NCBI GenBank assembly: GCA_016192455.1
Contig: JACPUC010000007.1
Coordinates: 226,818 to 290,817 of the forward strand
Origin: Candidatus Tectimicrobiota bacterium
Lineage (GTDB): Bacteria > JACPUC01
Direction: 5' to 3'
Length of the DNA: 64,000 bases
The notes under the pieces are model-generated. The model was not told the DNA's origin and searched no databases. It saw nothing but the letters and a program-made list of their open reading frames with translations. Numbering within the stretch: position 1 is the stretch's first letter; each line of letters opens with the position of its first letter. The translations under genes and the position numbers were made by a program. Of this stretch, positions 34,458 to 42,883 are shown in pieces.

Positions 34458-34931
34458 CTAACGCAGTTGCTCAATGCGTTCCGTCGGGCTGATGATATCC
34501 GTCAAGCGGATGCCGAACTTCTCGTTCACCACCACCACTTCGCCTCGAGCCACGAGCTTGTGGTTGATGAGGACCTCCAGCGGCTCGCCGACGAGCTTCG
34601 TCAACTCGATGACTGATCCCGGGTCAAGCTGCAGGAGGTCGTTGATCAACATGCGGGTGCGTCCCAGCTCAACGGTCACCTGCAAGGGGATGTCGAGAAC
34701 GAACTCCAGGTTCGGCGGCACTCCCGCTCCGCTCTGCCCCCGTCGTCCCGGAGATGCCGCCGGCACTGGCGCGGTGAGTGGTCGCGGCGGCGCCTCCTCC
34801 TTGGTCCTGGTGGCCTCCCGGATCATCTCCCGCTGCTTCTGCAGGTCCTCCTGGGCGTCTTCCCAGGAGAAGCTATCGGCATCATCACCCCCAGGCTGGG
34901 CGGGGGGGCTCACATCGTCGCGATTCGCCAT
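34458..34931 (-). CDS. fliN: flagellar motor switch protein FliN
   Basis: 157 residues. The C-terminal ~75 residues are the SpoA/FliN domain (NLEFVLDIPLQVTVELGRTRMLINDLLQLDPGSVIELTKLVGEPLEVLINHKLVARGEVVVVNEKFGIRLTDIIS). The N-terminal ~75 residues are acidic then Pro-rich, as in longer FliN variants that bind CheY-P or FliH. FliN forms the lower C-ring and an export docking site. It follows fliM by 36 bp and precedes fliO by 12 bp. Confidence 0.96.
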   Translation of the reverse strand: MANRDDVSPPAQPGGDDADSFSWEDAQEDLQKQREMIREATRTKEEAPPRPLTAPVPAASPGRRGQSGAGVPPNLEFVLDIPLQVTVELGRTRMLINDLLQLDPGSVIELTKLVGEPLEVLINHKLVARGEVVVVNEKFGIRLTDIISPTERIEQLR

Positions 34932-34967
34932 CGATGCTCTCCTGTCGCCGACCTACGGCTGGACCTT

Positions 34968-35957
34968 CTACGCCTGTTGGCAGTGCAGCCTTGTGGCGAC
35001 CTGCACCGCTTTGCTTCCCTTCAACGAGCCGGCATGGCCGAGGAATTTCCGCACGCCCTCCACGTTGACGACGAGCTTGGCGCCGGCATCCTGGGTCAGT
35101 TGAATCAGATCGCCGGCGGCCAGCGTCAGAAGCTCGCGCACCGAGATTTCCGCGCCGCCGAGTTCCACCGCGATCTCCACCTGGGTTCCCGCCACGTTCT
35201 CCGCAATGCGGCGGCGCCAGGTGTCATCCACCCCCTCTTCTTTCGTCTGGAAGCCGGTATTGAGCTTGTGGCGAATCGGCTCGAGCATGGAGTAGGGGAT
35301 GCAGATGGAGATGCGTCCCGCGCGTTGCATCTGCTCGATCTCCACCTCAAAGTGGGCCACCACCACAACCTCGGCGGGGGGGGCGATGGAGGCAAACTGC
35401 GGAATCGCTTCCTCGCGCTCGACGACCGTCCGCACCGGCAACATCACCTGCCAGGTCTTCTCGACATCCAGGAGAAGTTGCTTCACCACCTTGCGCATCA
35501 TGCGCAGCTCGATTCCCGTGTAGTCGCGCCCTTCGACGCGCGACTGGAACTGGCCGCGCCCGCCGAAAAACGCATCGATCATGTCGTAAACCAGGCGACT
35601 CTCCACGACGAGCATCGCCAAGCCATGCAGCGGCTCCATGCGGAAGATGTGCAGACTGGTGGGCAGGGGCAGAGACTTGACTAAGTCGCCAAGTTTCACG
35701 AAGGCGCTGGTAAGGAAGTTGACATCGACAGGCCGCTGCAGGCTGGTGGTGAGCGTGACGCGCATCCGGCGCCCCAGTTTTTCCTGGATCATGTCGAAGG
35801 AGGGCATCGGATCCCGTTTGACCTTCCCCTGCGACGTGAGGTCAAAGGGCACCACTTCACCGGCCGCCGGACCCGGATCGGTGCCGGTCTTGACCTCTCC
35901 CTCAACCACGCCCTTCAGGAGCGCATCCACCTCTGCCTGCGACAGGATCTGATTCAT
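34968..35957 (-). CDS. fliM: flagellar motor switch protein FliM
   Basis: 329 residues. The N-terminal CheY-binding peptide is present as LSQAEVDALL at 5-14. The middle CheC-like domain (FDMIQEKLGRRMRVTLTTSLQRPVDVNFLTSAFVKLGDLVKSLPLPTSLHIFRMEPLHG) and the C-terminal SpoA domain (VEIAVELGGAEISVRELLTLAAGDLIQLTQDAGAKLVVNVEGVRKFLG) are complete. FliM transmits CheY-P binding to motor reversal. It follows motB by 64 bp, so stator and rotor genes share one unit. Confidence 0.97.
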   Translation of the reverse strand: MNQILSQAEVDALLKGVVEGEVKTGTDPGPAAGEVVPFDLTSQGKVKRDPMPSFDMIQEKLGRRMRVTLTTSLQRPVDVNFLTSAFVKLGDLVKSLPLPTSLHIFRMEPLHGLAMLVVESRLVYDMIDAFFGGRGQFQSRVEGRDYTGIELRMMRKVVKQLLLDVEKTWQVMLPVRTVVEREEAIPQFASIAPPAEVVVVAHFEVEIEQMQRAGRISICIPYSMLEPIRHKLNTGFQTKEEGVDDTWRRRIAENVAGTQVEIAVELGGAEISVRELLTLAAGDLIQLTQDAGAKLVVNVEGVRKFLGHAGSLKGSKAVQVATRLHCQQA

Positions 35958-36021
35958 AGTTCAGTGTCGCCTCATGCCCGAAGCTGGTCTGCCATGTGCC
36001 GTGCACCGCGCCGCTGCGGGT

Positions 36022-36804
36022 TCACTCCTGCCGGGGTCGCAGTTCAAGCCTCTTCGACTCACTCCTGCCCTCGTCTGGACGTGTGAGCACTACGTCGGCG
36101 CGCTCATTGCGCTCCCGCTCGGTTGACAACAGGCTCGACACGGCAGGCCGGCTACTGCCATAACTCCAGGCGCTGAAGCGGCTCGGGTCGAGCTTGCTGG
36201 AACGCTGGAGCAGGTGGAGCACGGTCATGGCCCGCGCCATGCCGAGCTCCCAGGCAGAGGCGTAGGCGCCGCGCGCCGCCAGCTTCTGGTCCGCGTGCCC
36301 CTCGATCAGCACCTTCACCTCAACCTCACGGATGATCCGGGCAAGCTCCATCAACTGCTGCCGGCTCTGCGGGAAGAGCTCCGCCGTGCCCTCCATGAAG
36401 CGTAAGGCGGGGTTGAAGCTCACCAGGTAGCGCCCGTCATCATCGCCGGCGAGGTTGAGGCGTTTCGAGAGGTAGCCGATGGCATCCTCCTCCTCCTCGT
36501 CACGCGCCTTGGCGAGGAGATTTTGCAGCAGCTCCTCGGTCACGGGAGCCCCCTCAAGATTGCCACCTTTGCGGGGGGCAATATCTTCCTGGAGGCGGAC
36601 CTCGCTTTTCGTCCCCTTCTCCAGCACCCCCAGGGCTTCGGGGAAGAAGCTGAACGCGACTTGAACGGACTTGTTGTCCATCGAGGACATCGAGAGAAGC
36701 ATCACGAAGAACGTCAGGAGCAACGTCAACAAGTCGGAGAACGTCACCATCCAGGCGTTCGGATCGAGACTTGCGCCTGCCGGCTCCTGGAGCTTGCGGG
36801 CCAT
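36022..36804 (-). CDS. motB: stator protein MotB
   Basis: 260 residues. One membrane helix near residues 18-40 carries the ion-binding aspartate D24 in the motif WMVTFSDLLTLLLTFFVMLLSMSS. A plug/linker follows, then the OmpA-like peptidoglycan-binding domain (GTAELFPQSRQQLMELARIIREVEVKVLIEGHADQ). The C-terminal OmpA signature is degenerate (ERERNERADVVL instead of the usual NRRVEI). MotB pairs with MotA to make the stator. It is the second of two OmpA/MotB genes after motA. Confidence 0.95.
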   Translation of the reverse strand: MARKLQEPAGASLDPNAWMVTFSDLLTLLLTFFVMLLSMSSMDNKSVQVAFSFFPEALGVLEKGTKSEVRLQEDIAPRKGGNLEGAPVTEELLQNLLAKARDEEEEDAIGYLSKRLNLAGDDDGRYLVSFNPALRFMEGTAELFPQSRQQLMELARIIREVEVKVLIEGHADQKLAARGAYASAWELGMARAMTVLHLLQRSSKLDPSRFSAWSYGSSRPAVSSLLSTERERNERADVVLTRPDEGRSESKRLELRPRQE

Positions 36805-37024
36805 ACGCGCGCACTTTCTGTCGTGGTCCCCGCGGGGTGGGACCGGGAGTCTCTCCTAGAGGCGCCTCGCCTCCCGTCGTCGCATGCTGCGGGCGCCAGG
36901 TCGGTCCTAGGACTCCGCCACGGGGGTGCATCGCGCGATTTGCCGCCAGCCCCGCGCGCTCCACGGCTGCCGCCGCCAGAGGCTCCGCGCTGACCGCGGG
37001 GGAAGGAGGCCGCGCGCCACCCAT

Positions 37025-37813
37025 TCAGAACGTCGTCGAGAAGGTGAACCCCTTGAAATCGAAGAGGCGCTGCTTCACGTTCCGTTTGCGCAGCGGGCCG
37101 ACGAGCCTGATCTCGACGCGCCGATTCCGCACCCTGCCCTCTTCCACATCGTTGGTGTCAATCGGATGCTCCGCCCCGCGACCCACGGCCATGAGGCGCC
37201 GTGCCGCCACCCCCCGCCGCTCCAGGTAGCGCAGCACCTCCACGGCGCGCGCGCCCGACAGCTCCCAGCTCGTCGGGAACAGTCCCCCCTGGGGTGGAAC
37301 ATTGTCGGTATGCCCCTCAACGACGATGTTGTTCGTTGTCTGCAAGGCGAGGCCCGCCACCGCGTCGAGGTACGTATAAGCCTGGGGCTTCAAGGTGGCG
37401 CCGCCCGGCAGGAAGAGGAGACTGCTGCCGAGCGAGATCGCCACGTTCTCTTCGCGGGAGATGACCTCGTCCTCGCTCGTCGCCTCATCAGCGGGGTCGC
37501 CGGACCATGCCTTCACCTTCATGCCCAAACGACGGAACGTCTCGAGACTTGCCTTCAGGCCTTCATCCTCCGGGTTCAGGATCGGGGCCTGCGGGGGCAT
37601 CAGCGACTTGCCCGGCTCAAATTGCACCCCTCCCGGCAGAATGCCGAAGCTGCCCAGCAGCGAGCCGATCGCCAGGCGCTGCCGGTTATCGTCCTTCACC
37701 GAAATCGAGTTCAGGAGGATGAAGAACGCCAGCAGCAAGGTAGCCAACGCGGTCATCAGCACCACGAAGGAGCCCGCCTGCTGGGCCTCTTGCTTGGCTT
37801 TCCCGCGCGCCAT
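37025..37813 (-). CDS. MotB-like OmpA protein lacking the ion-binding aspartate
   Basis: 262 residues. The N-terminal helix (SFVVLMTALATLLLAFFILLNSIS) aligns with MotB, but the position of the essential aspartate is Ala22 (ALATLLLAFF against DLLTLLLTFF in the neighbouring MotB). The C-terminal OmpA domain is canonical and complete (IVVEGHTDNVPPQGGLFPTSWELSGARAVEVLRYLERRGV, then NDVEEGRVRNRRVEIRL), better preserved than in the true motB. It lies between motA (38 bp) and motB (217 bp). It could form a non-conducting or accessory stator-anchoring subunit. The start and frame are clear; the functional inference is mine. Confidence 0.9.
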   Translation of the reverse strand: MARGKAKQEAQQAGSFVVLMTALATLLLAFFILLNSISVKDDNRQRLAIGSLLGSFGILPGGVQFEPGKSLMPPQAPILNPEDEGLKASLETFRRLGMKVKAWSGDPADEATSEDEVISREENVAISLGSSLLFLPGGATLKPQAYTYLDAVAGLALQTTNNIVVEGHTDNVPPQGGLFPTSWELSGARAVEVLRYLERRGVAARRLMAVGRGAEHPIDTNDVEEGRVRNRRVEIRLVGPLRKRNVKQRLFDFKGFTFSTTF

Positions 37814-37851
37814 TCCACTCCCCCAACCTTGGTGTGCCGCGTCTCGACGAG

Positions 37852-38613
37852 CTAGAAGGATGACTGCCGCAGCCGCGGCGACAGGAACGCATGCAGCTTC
37901 TGCTCGACGATGCGCGGGTTATCGCCGGCGGTGATCGAGAGGATGCCCTCGATCATCAGCTCCTTCTCGAGCTGCTCTTCGCTGGAGCGCGTGCGCAGCT
38001 TGCCGGCGATGGGCAAGAAGAAGACGTTGGCGAAGATGGCGCCGTAGAAGGTGGTGATCAGGGCGACCGCCATGGCGGGGCCGATCCTGCTCGGGTCATC
38101 GAGAGCTTGCAACATCTGCACCAGCCCCACGAGGGTGCCGATGAGGCCCATGGCCGGCGCGAAGGTGCCCAGCGTTTGAAACAGCTCCGCTCCCAGGCGG
38201 TGGCGGTTCTGCGAGAACTCCAGCTCGGTCTCGAGGATATCCTCGATCGCCTTGGGTTCCATCCCATCGATGACGAGCTGGAAGCCCTTCGCCAGGAAGC
38301 TGTCGGTAATTTCGTCCGCCACCCCTTGCAAGGCCAGGATGCCGTCCCGCCGCGCCACGGTCGAGAACTGCACAAACTTCGGGATCCACGCGTGCGGCGT
38401 CGTCGACTTGAAGAAAAACGCATGCCGCACCACCGCGAGGCTGCCGATCATCTCCTTCAAGGGGTAGTTGACGAGGCCCGTGCCCAGGGTGCCGCCGGCC
38501 ACGATCATCAGCGAGGGGATATCCCAGAAGGCCATCAGGCCACCGCCGCTCAGGATCGCGAAGAAGATGAGCCCGAATGCCGAGGCGATCCCCAGGAGAG
38601 TTGCAAGGTCCAC
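37852..38613 (-). CDS. motA: stator channel protein MotA/PomA
   Basis: 253 residues with four membrane segments and the MotA/ExbB core. The N-terminal pair spans 1-55 (TLLGIASAFGLIFFAILSGGGLMAFWDIPSLMIVAGGTLGTGLV). The cytoplasmic loop contains ARRDGILALQGVADEITDSF, with basic and acidic rotor-contact residues. The third and fourth segments carry the conserved prolines (GTFAPAMGLIGTLVGLVQML and FANVFFLPIAGKLR). The shorter size and loop resemble PomA, but sodium versus proton use cannot be decided. A sigma54 promoter match lies ~100 bp upstream. Confidence 0.95.
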   Translation of the reverse strand: MDLATLLGIASAFGLIFFAILSGGGLMAFWDIPSLMIVAGGTLGTGLVNYPLKEMIGSLAVVRHAFFFKSTTPHAWIPKFVQFSTVARRDGILALQGVADEITDSFLAKGFQLVIDGMEPKAIEDILETELEFSQNRHRLGAELFQTLGTFAPAMGLIGTLVGLVQMLQALDDPSRIGPAMAVALITTFYGAIFANVFFLPIAGKLRTRSSEEQLEKELMIEGILSITAGDNPRIVEQKLHAFLSPRLRQSSF

Positions 38614-39096
38614 GATGGCTCCTCGAAAGGATGGGGGTGCGTCAGGTCACCTCGGCGCGCCTGGCCGCCTGGTCATTAGGAAGCGGGCTTCCAGCGCCGG
38701 CGGGGCGACGCCCTCGATCAGGTGCAAGCAATATGCCATGCAGGGGGCCGACGCTGGCCGGCGCATGAAGGCCGGCCGAAGCGGTGACGGCCAGGTCTGA
38801 GCAGCCTTCCCCGATGAAGCCAGGGAGGGGAGCTGTTAGATTTTCGTCCCTCTCCAGGAGAAGCTGACGATCCGTTGACGCTGCGGTGGAGTACTGCTTG
38901 CCGCCGGCTTGCCACGAAGGACGGCGTGCCCGGGGGCTGCTCCCGTGGCCCTGCCCATGCGCCGATTCCGTGCCCGACCAAGCCCTGCGCCGCGGCCAGC
39001 CGGGAGCGACGCGCCTCGGGCGGTCAGCCGCGGGCAGGTGGTTCGGGGTGTCCGGCGGAACGCTTCGGAGCAAGCCCGGCGGCGGCCGGAGGAGGC
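38614..39096. other. spacer upstream of motA with promoter
   Basis: 483 bp without a supported gene on either strand. It contains the sigma54-type element at 38723-38738. The rest shows no RNA gene, repeat or plausible coding frame. Confidence 0.6.
38723..38738 (-). promoter_or_regulatory. sigma54 promoter for motA-motB-fliMNOPQ unit
   Basis: The minus strand reads TGGCATATTGCTTGCA, with full TGGCA and TTGCA elements and GG-N10-GC spacing. The predicted start is ~100 bases before the motA ATG. Confidence 0.78.
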
Positions 39097-39800
39097 TCAG
39101 CGAAAGATGAGGAGGGCTGCAAGGAGGAGCAGGCCAAGCCAGGTGAGCGGGAAGTAGTAGGAGAGGATGAGGCGCTGTCGACGAGCCACGCTGCCCAGAT
39201 CGGCGAGCTTGTCATCGAGGTGCTGCACGAATTCGAGCTGGTGCTGCCAGATTTTGGTCAGGGGACTCCAGATGCGGTGCTGAGAGTTCTGCAGGAGGGC
39301 CGCGTGACTCTTGTGGAGCTGTGCCGCTAGCGAGGCTTCGAGCTGCTCAAATCGCAGCGCAAGATCATCCACCCCTTCCCCGGAAGAATCCGGCGTGAAC
39401 TGCGCCGCCTCAGCCGCCGGGAAGGAAACTTCCAGCGGATCATCCTCGGGAAACTCAGGACTCTGGTCAGGCGGAGGCAAACTTCCAGCGGATCATCCTC
39501 GGGAAACTCAGGACTCTGGTCAGGCGGAGGCTGCCGATCCACCCCTTCCCCGGAAGAATCCGGCGTGAGCTGCGCCGCCTCAGCCGCCGGGAAGGAAACT
39601 TCCAGCGGATCATCCTCGGGAAACTCAGGACTCTGGTCAGGCGGAGGCTGCCGAACCTCTGCGGCAATCTCTTGGGGCGTCACCGGCGATTCCAGCTTGG
39701 AGGCATCGAGCGAGAACTCACCGATGGAGATGTGACCATCTCCATCGAACTCAACCTTTTCAGGCATCCCGTTCTGCGGCTCCTGATCACTCCGGGCCAT
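39097..39800 (-). pseudogene. tail-anchored repeat protein broken by a 64-bp deletion
   Basis: An ATG at 39800 with a GAGGTGAGG ribosome binding site opens a frame (EKVEFDGDGHISIGEFSLDASKLESPVTPQEIAAEV) that runs into 39-residue acidic repeats starting QPPPDQSPEFPEDDPLEV. The second repeat copy lacks 64 bp, which shifts the frame; the original frame then reads Arg-rich sequence and stops. The third repeat copy and the rest continue in another frame to a sensible C terminus: LALRFEQLEASLAAQLHKS coiled region and a final membrane helix (YYFPLTWLGLLLLAALLIF). The intact protein would be a C-terminally anchored cytoplasmic protein of unknown function. It follows the receiver-TPR gene by 227 bp. 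A collapsed repeat in the assembly could equally cause the shift. Confidence 0.7.
39364..39650 (-). repeat. 117-bp tandem repeat array with one truncated copy
   Basis: Copy one is 39534-39650 (117 bp), copy two 39481-39533 (53 bp, lacking 64 bp), copy three 39364-39480 (117 bp). The copies are nearly identical at DNA level, with one visible single-base difference in the full units. The encoded unit is 39 residues, acidic and Pro-rich. Confidence 0.85.
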
Positions 39801-40027
39801 CCCTCACCTCTCAGCACGCGTCGAACCTGCGACGACGCGCCTCTGGCGTTCACGCGCTCCCCCCGCTCACCGACCGGGAATTGCCTCCACGACCACGCGG
39901 CCCGCCGACCGCGGTCCGCATGCCGCAACCAAGCTAGCAGCCGGGCGGGTTGGTCCGCCGCCGGCCATCGTGCCGCGCCCACCTTCCGCGGGCCTTGCGC
40001 AGGCCGAGGCGCGCACCCCCGCCACGC

Positions 40028-41623
40028 TCAAGCGGCCTGGCCAGCCTCCGACTCGACCATCGCCGCCGATCCTTCCTGGCTCGTTGCCCGCTGAAGGCTG
40101 CTTTCAACGAAATGGAGGAGCTGCTTCACCCTCTGATTCGTCGGGTCCATCTCGAGGGCGCGGTGCAGCACCGGCACGGCCTCCGCGGCTTCCTGCGCCT
40201 CGATGTGCGCCCGCGCCAAGTTACAGAGAATCACAACGTTCCTCGGATCGAGGTCCAGAGCCTTGGTGTACTCTCTCATGGCCTCCTGATACTTCTTCTG
40301 CTTGCGCAGCAGCAGCCCGTAGTGGTTGTGCGCAATGACCGCCCGCTGCAGGTGCCCGGAGCGGCTCCAGACGTTTGCCGCTTCCTCGTACAAGCCGGCT
40401 CGAAGATTGGCCTCGCCAATCTGCCGTTGCAAGCTGAGGTCGTTGGGCTTGAGAGTGGTGGCCTGATCGAAGGCCTCCTTCGCCTTCTCTCGATCCCCCG
40501 AAGCAAGCAACGCTTGGCCGAGGTAGCTCCAGTCCTGCGCGGTGGTCGGCGTTTGCTGCGTCAAATCTTCCAGCACGGCTTGCGCTTTTTCCTGATCGTG
40601 CATCGCCTCGTAGGAGACCATGAGGTTGTACTTTGCCGAGATTCGTTCTGGATCGAGCGCCAGGGAGCGTTCATAGCTCTGGGCAGCGCGAAGCTGCAGG
40701 GACTCATCCCCCGAGCTGAAGGCCAAACATGCGAAGACCTGACCAAGGCCATCGTAGTGAGCCGCAAACACCTTCGGGGGCGTGTCGAAGAGCTCCGCGA
40801 ACTGAATCCCTTCCTCGAAGACCTGCATCGCCTCATCGTACTGCTCAGCCTGAAGATAGGCCTCGCCAAGTTTTTGACATGCCTCGGGGCTGCGGGCAAT
40901 CTGCTTGAAACGCGTCAGCACTTTTATTGCGGCGGCGTAGTCCTCCCGATCCATGTGGATTTGCGCCAGCTCGAGGTGGGCGATCGGCTTACGCCGGTCA
41001 ACGTTGATCCCCTGGTGATAGAGACTGACGGCGTAGGTGTACCGCCCCTTCAGGACGGCCACCTGAGCCAGGGCGCAGAGCGCCTCATAGTGCTCGGCGT
41101 CGACGCGTAAGACGCGCACGACGTACGTTCCGGCTTCCGTGAGAAGCTGCTCGCGTCTGCTCACCGTCCCAGCTTCCCCCTGCCCGGACGCTTCCGCCTT
41201 CGCCTCCTCGGCCGCAGCTACCAGCTCTTGCGCGCGCTTCACCTCGTTGGCGCAGAGGCGATCGAGCATCTCCTCGATGGACGCCGGGATGAGCGGCTTG
41301 CTGAGACAGTAGGGAATCCCCCCGGAATTGGCCGCCAACACGTCTTCCTCGGTTTGGAAACTGCCGGTCAGGATGAACGGAATGTGCTGGGTTGCCTCTG
41401 TCTCGCTTAGCAAGGTGAAGAATTCGGGCGCCGTCTTATCGCCGAGGTCCTGATCGGCGACGATGACGTCGACACTCGACTGTTCGAGAATGCGCAGGGC
41501 CTCCTGGCAGCTCAACGCCTCCGATGTCTCCCGGAACCCCAAGGCGCGTATGGCCTGGCGTGTGGCCGCGCGGCTCGGCTTCGAGGCGTCGACAAGGAGC
41601 AGATGGGCGGTTCGTTTGCTCAC
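40028..41623 (-). CDS. response-regulator receiver fused to TPR repeats
   Basis: 531 residues from a GTG at 41623, chosen for its AAGGGAG ribosome binding site 7 bases upstream; an ATG at 41653 is possible. Residues ~5-120 are a receiver: LLLVDASKPSR (only one Asp in the acidic pocket), phospho-acceptor Asp in VIVADQDLG, Thr in FILTGSF and Lys in CLSKPL. The remaining ~400 residues are about ten TPR units (e.g. AEQYDEAMQVFEEGIQFA, KYQEAMREYTKALDLDP). No output DNA-binding or enzyme domain is seen, so it probably acts by phosphorylation-dependent protein interaction. It has its own sigma54 promoter and sits between the hook operon and the stator operon. Confidence 0.88.
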   Translation of the reverse strand: MSKRTAHLLLVDASKPSRAATRQAIRALGFRETSEALSCQEALRILEQSSVDVIVADQDLGDKTAPEFFTLLSETEATQHIPFILTGSFQTEEDVLAANSGGIPYCLSKPLIPASIEEMLDRLCANEVKRAQELVAAAEEAKAEASGQGEAGTVSRREQLLTEAGTYVVRVLRVDAEHYEALCALAQVAVLKGRYTYAVSLYHQGINVDRRKPIAHLELAQIHMDREDYAAAIKVLTRFKQIARSPEACQKLGEAYLQAEQYDEAMQVFEEGIQFAELFDTPPKVFAAHYDGLGQVFACLAFSSGDESLQLRAAQSYERSLALDPERISAKYNLMVSYEAMHDQEKAQAVLEDLTQQTPTTAQDWSYLGQALLASGDREKAKEAFDQATTLKPNDLSLQRQIGEANLRAGLYEEAANVWSRSGHLQRAVIAHNHYGLLLRKQKKYQEAMREYTKALDLDPRNVVILCNLARAHIEAQEAAEAVPVLHRALEMDPTNQRVKQLLHFVESSLQRATSQEGSAAMVESEAGQAA

Positions 41624-41693
41624 GCCGGAGCTCCCTTGTAGGTCACGCGACATCCACTTGGCGCCACACCACGCCCCGTCGCTGGCTCTGATG

Positions 41694-41709
41694 AGCAACA
41701 ACTATGCCA
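41694..41709 (-). promoter_or_regulatory. sigma54 promoter for the receiver-TPR gene
   Basis: The minus strand reads TGGCATAGTTGTTGCT, with intact TGGCA and TTGCT elements and GG-N10-GC spacing. The predicted start is ~60 bases before the GTG at 41623. Confidence 0.78.
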
Positions 41710-41836
41710 ACTTCGAAGACCCACGGGGAAGTCCCCGGCCCTTCGCCCGCTCCTGCGTCCCCGGACGTTCGCCTCCACCGGGCTCGTGCTGGCGCCGCCC
41801 CTGCGGCAGAGGTCTGGCAGAGGTGGGGCAGGTCGC

Positions 41837-42883
41837 TCACCCCGCCAGGAGGAGGGCGCGGTTGCGCTGCGCCTGCTCATGGTCGGGGTTCAGGGCGAGG
41901 GCATGCTCGTATGCCTGCAAGGCATCGGCGTCACGCTCCTCGTAGTAGTAGAGGTTGCCGAGGTTGACGTAGGCATCGGTGTAGGTCGGATCGCAGCGCA
42001 GCGCGGCCCGCAGCGCCGCCTCCGCGTCGCCGCTGCGGCCTTCACGCCGCAGCAGCACGCCGAGGTTGTTGTAAGCGACCGCAAACTCCCCTTCGAGCTG
42101 GGTGGCGCGTTGCAGCGCCGCGATAGCTTCGGCGCGGCTGCCGACACGTTCACGCAGCAACCCCAGCCGGTTCCACAGGGCCGCCGAGCGCGGCGCCAGA
42201 CGCAGCGCCGCCTCGTACACCGCAACCGCTTCATGCAGCTTTCCTTGACTGCAGAGCACGCCGGCGAGATTCGTGTACCCATGGAGCGACTGCGGGTTCA
42301 CCTCCAGCGCGCCCCGTAGGTGCGCCAGCGCCGCCGTGTCGTCCCCCTCCGCCAGCTCGATGGCGGCAAGGTTCGTCGCGGCGCGGTAGTCTCCCGCATC
42401 CGCGGCGAGCACCTCTTCGTAGAGACGGCTCGCCTCAGCCCGCTCTCCCACCCGCTCGCGGCAGACCGCGAGCCCGAACGCCGCCTCCTGCCACTGCCGC
42501 GGCCTCGCGGCACCGCCATGTGCCGCCGACACGACGCGGCGGAACAGGGTGGCGGCCTCCTCCAGCTCGCCGAGGCGCTCGAGCGTCTGTGCCAGCCGCA
42601 GCTCCAGCCAGGTGCGCGCGGACAACTCTTCGCCGCAGCCGCGCGCCGGGCTTGCGGCGCCTTCCGCTGACCCGGCGGCGCCACAGGGCGCAGGCGAAGC
42701 GCGCGGCGCATCGCCGTTTGACGCCTCCCCGCCAGCCTCTCCCGGTAGCACGCGGAGCGCCTCCCGAAACGCCGCCCGCGCCTCCTCCCAGGCTCCGCCC
42801 TGCAGGGCCGCGATACCACGCTCAGTCGCAGCCGCGGCGGGAGCCGGAAAATTGCTCGGGAGGGTGTTGCCAGTGAGGCTCAT
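41837..42883 (-). CDS. TPR repeat protein
   Basis: 348 residues from the ATG at 42883 with AAAGGAG 7 bases upstream. The start overlaps the stop of the glycosyltransferase-TPR gene (ATGA), so the two are translationally coupled. From residue ~95 on it is a run of six to seven TPR units (LHGYTNLAGVLCSQGKLHEAVAVYEAALRLAP, AVAYNNLGVLLRREGRSGDAEAALRAALRCDP, TDAYVNLGNLYYYEERDADALQAYEHALALNP). No enzyme domain or signal peptide is visible. It probably serves as an adaptor for the adjacent glycosyltransferase, similar to the TPR parts of O-GlcNAc-transferase-like systems (inference). Confidence 0.85.
   Translation of the reverse strand: MSLTGNTLPSNFPAPAAAATERGIAALQGGAWEEARAAFREALRVLPGEAGGEASNGDAPRASPAPCGAAGSAEGAASPARGCGEELSARTWLELRLAQTLERLGELEEAATLFRRVVSAAHGGAARPRQWQEAAFGLAVCRERVGERAEASRLYEEVLAADAGDYRAATNLAAIELAEGDDTAALAHLRGALEVNPQSLHGYTNLAGVLCSQGKLHEAVAVYEAALRLAPRSAALWNRLGLLRERVGSRAEAIAALQRATQLEGEFAVAYNNLGVLLRREGRSGDAEAALRAALRCDPTYTDAYVNLGNLYYYEERDADALQAYEHALALNPDHEQAQRNRALLLAG

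Noticed and set aside
39364..39650. Tandem repeats as a CRISPR array
   Set aside because: The repeat is in frame, 117 bp long without spacers, and codes for an acidic protein segment; no cas genes are near.
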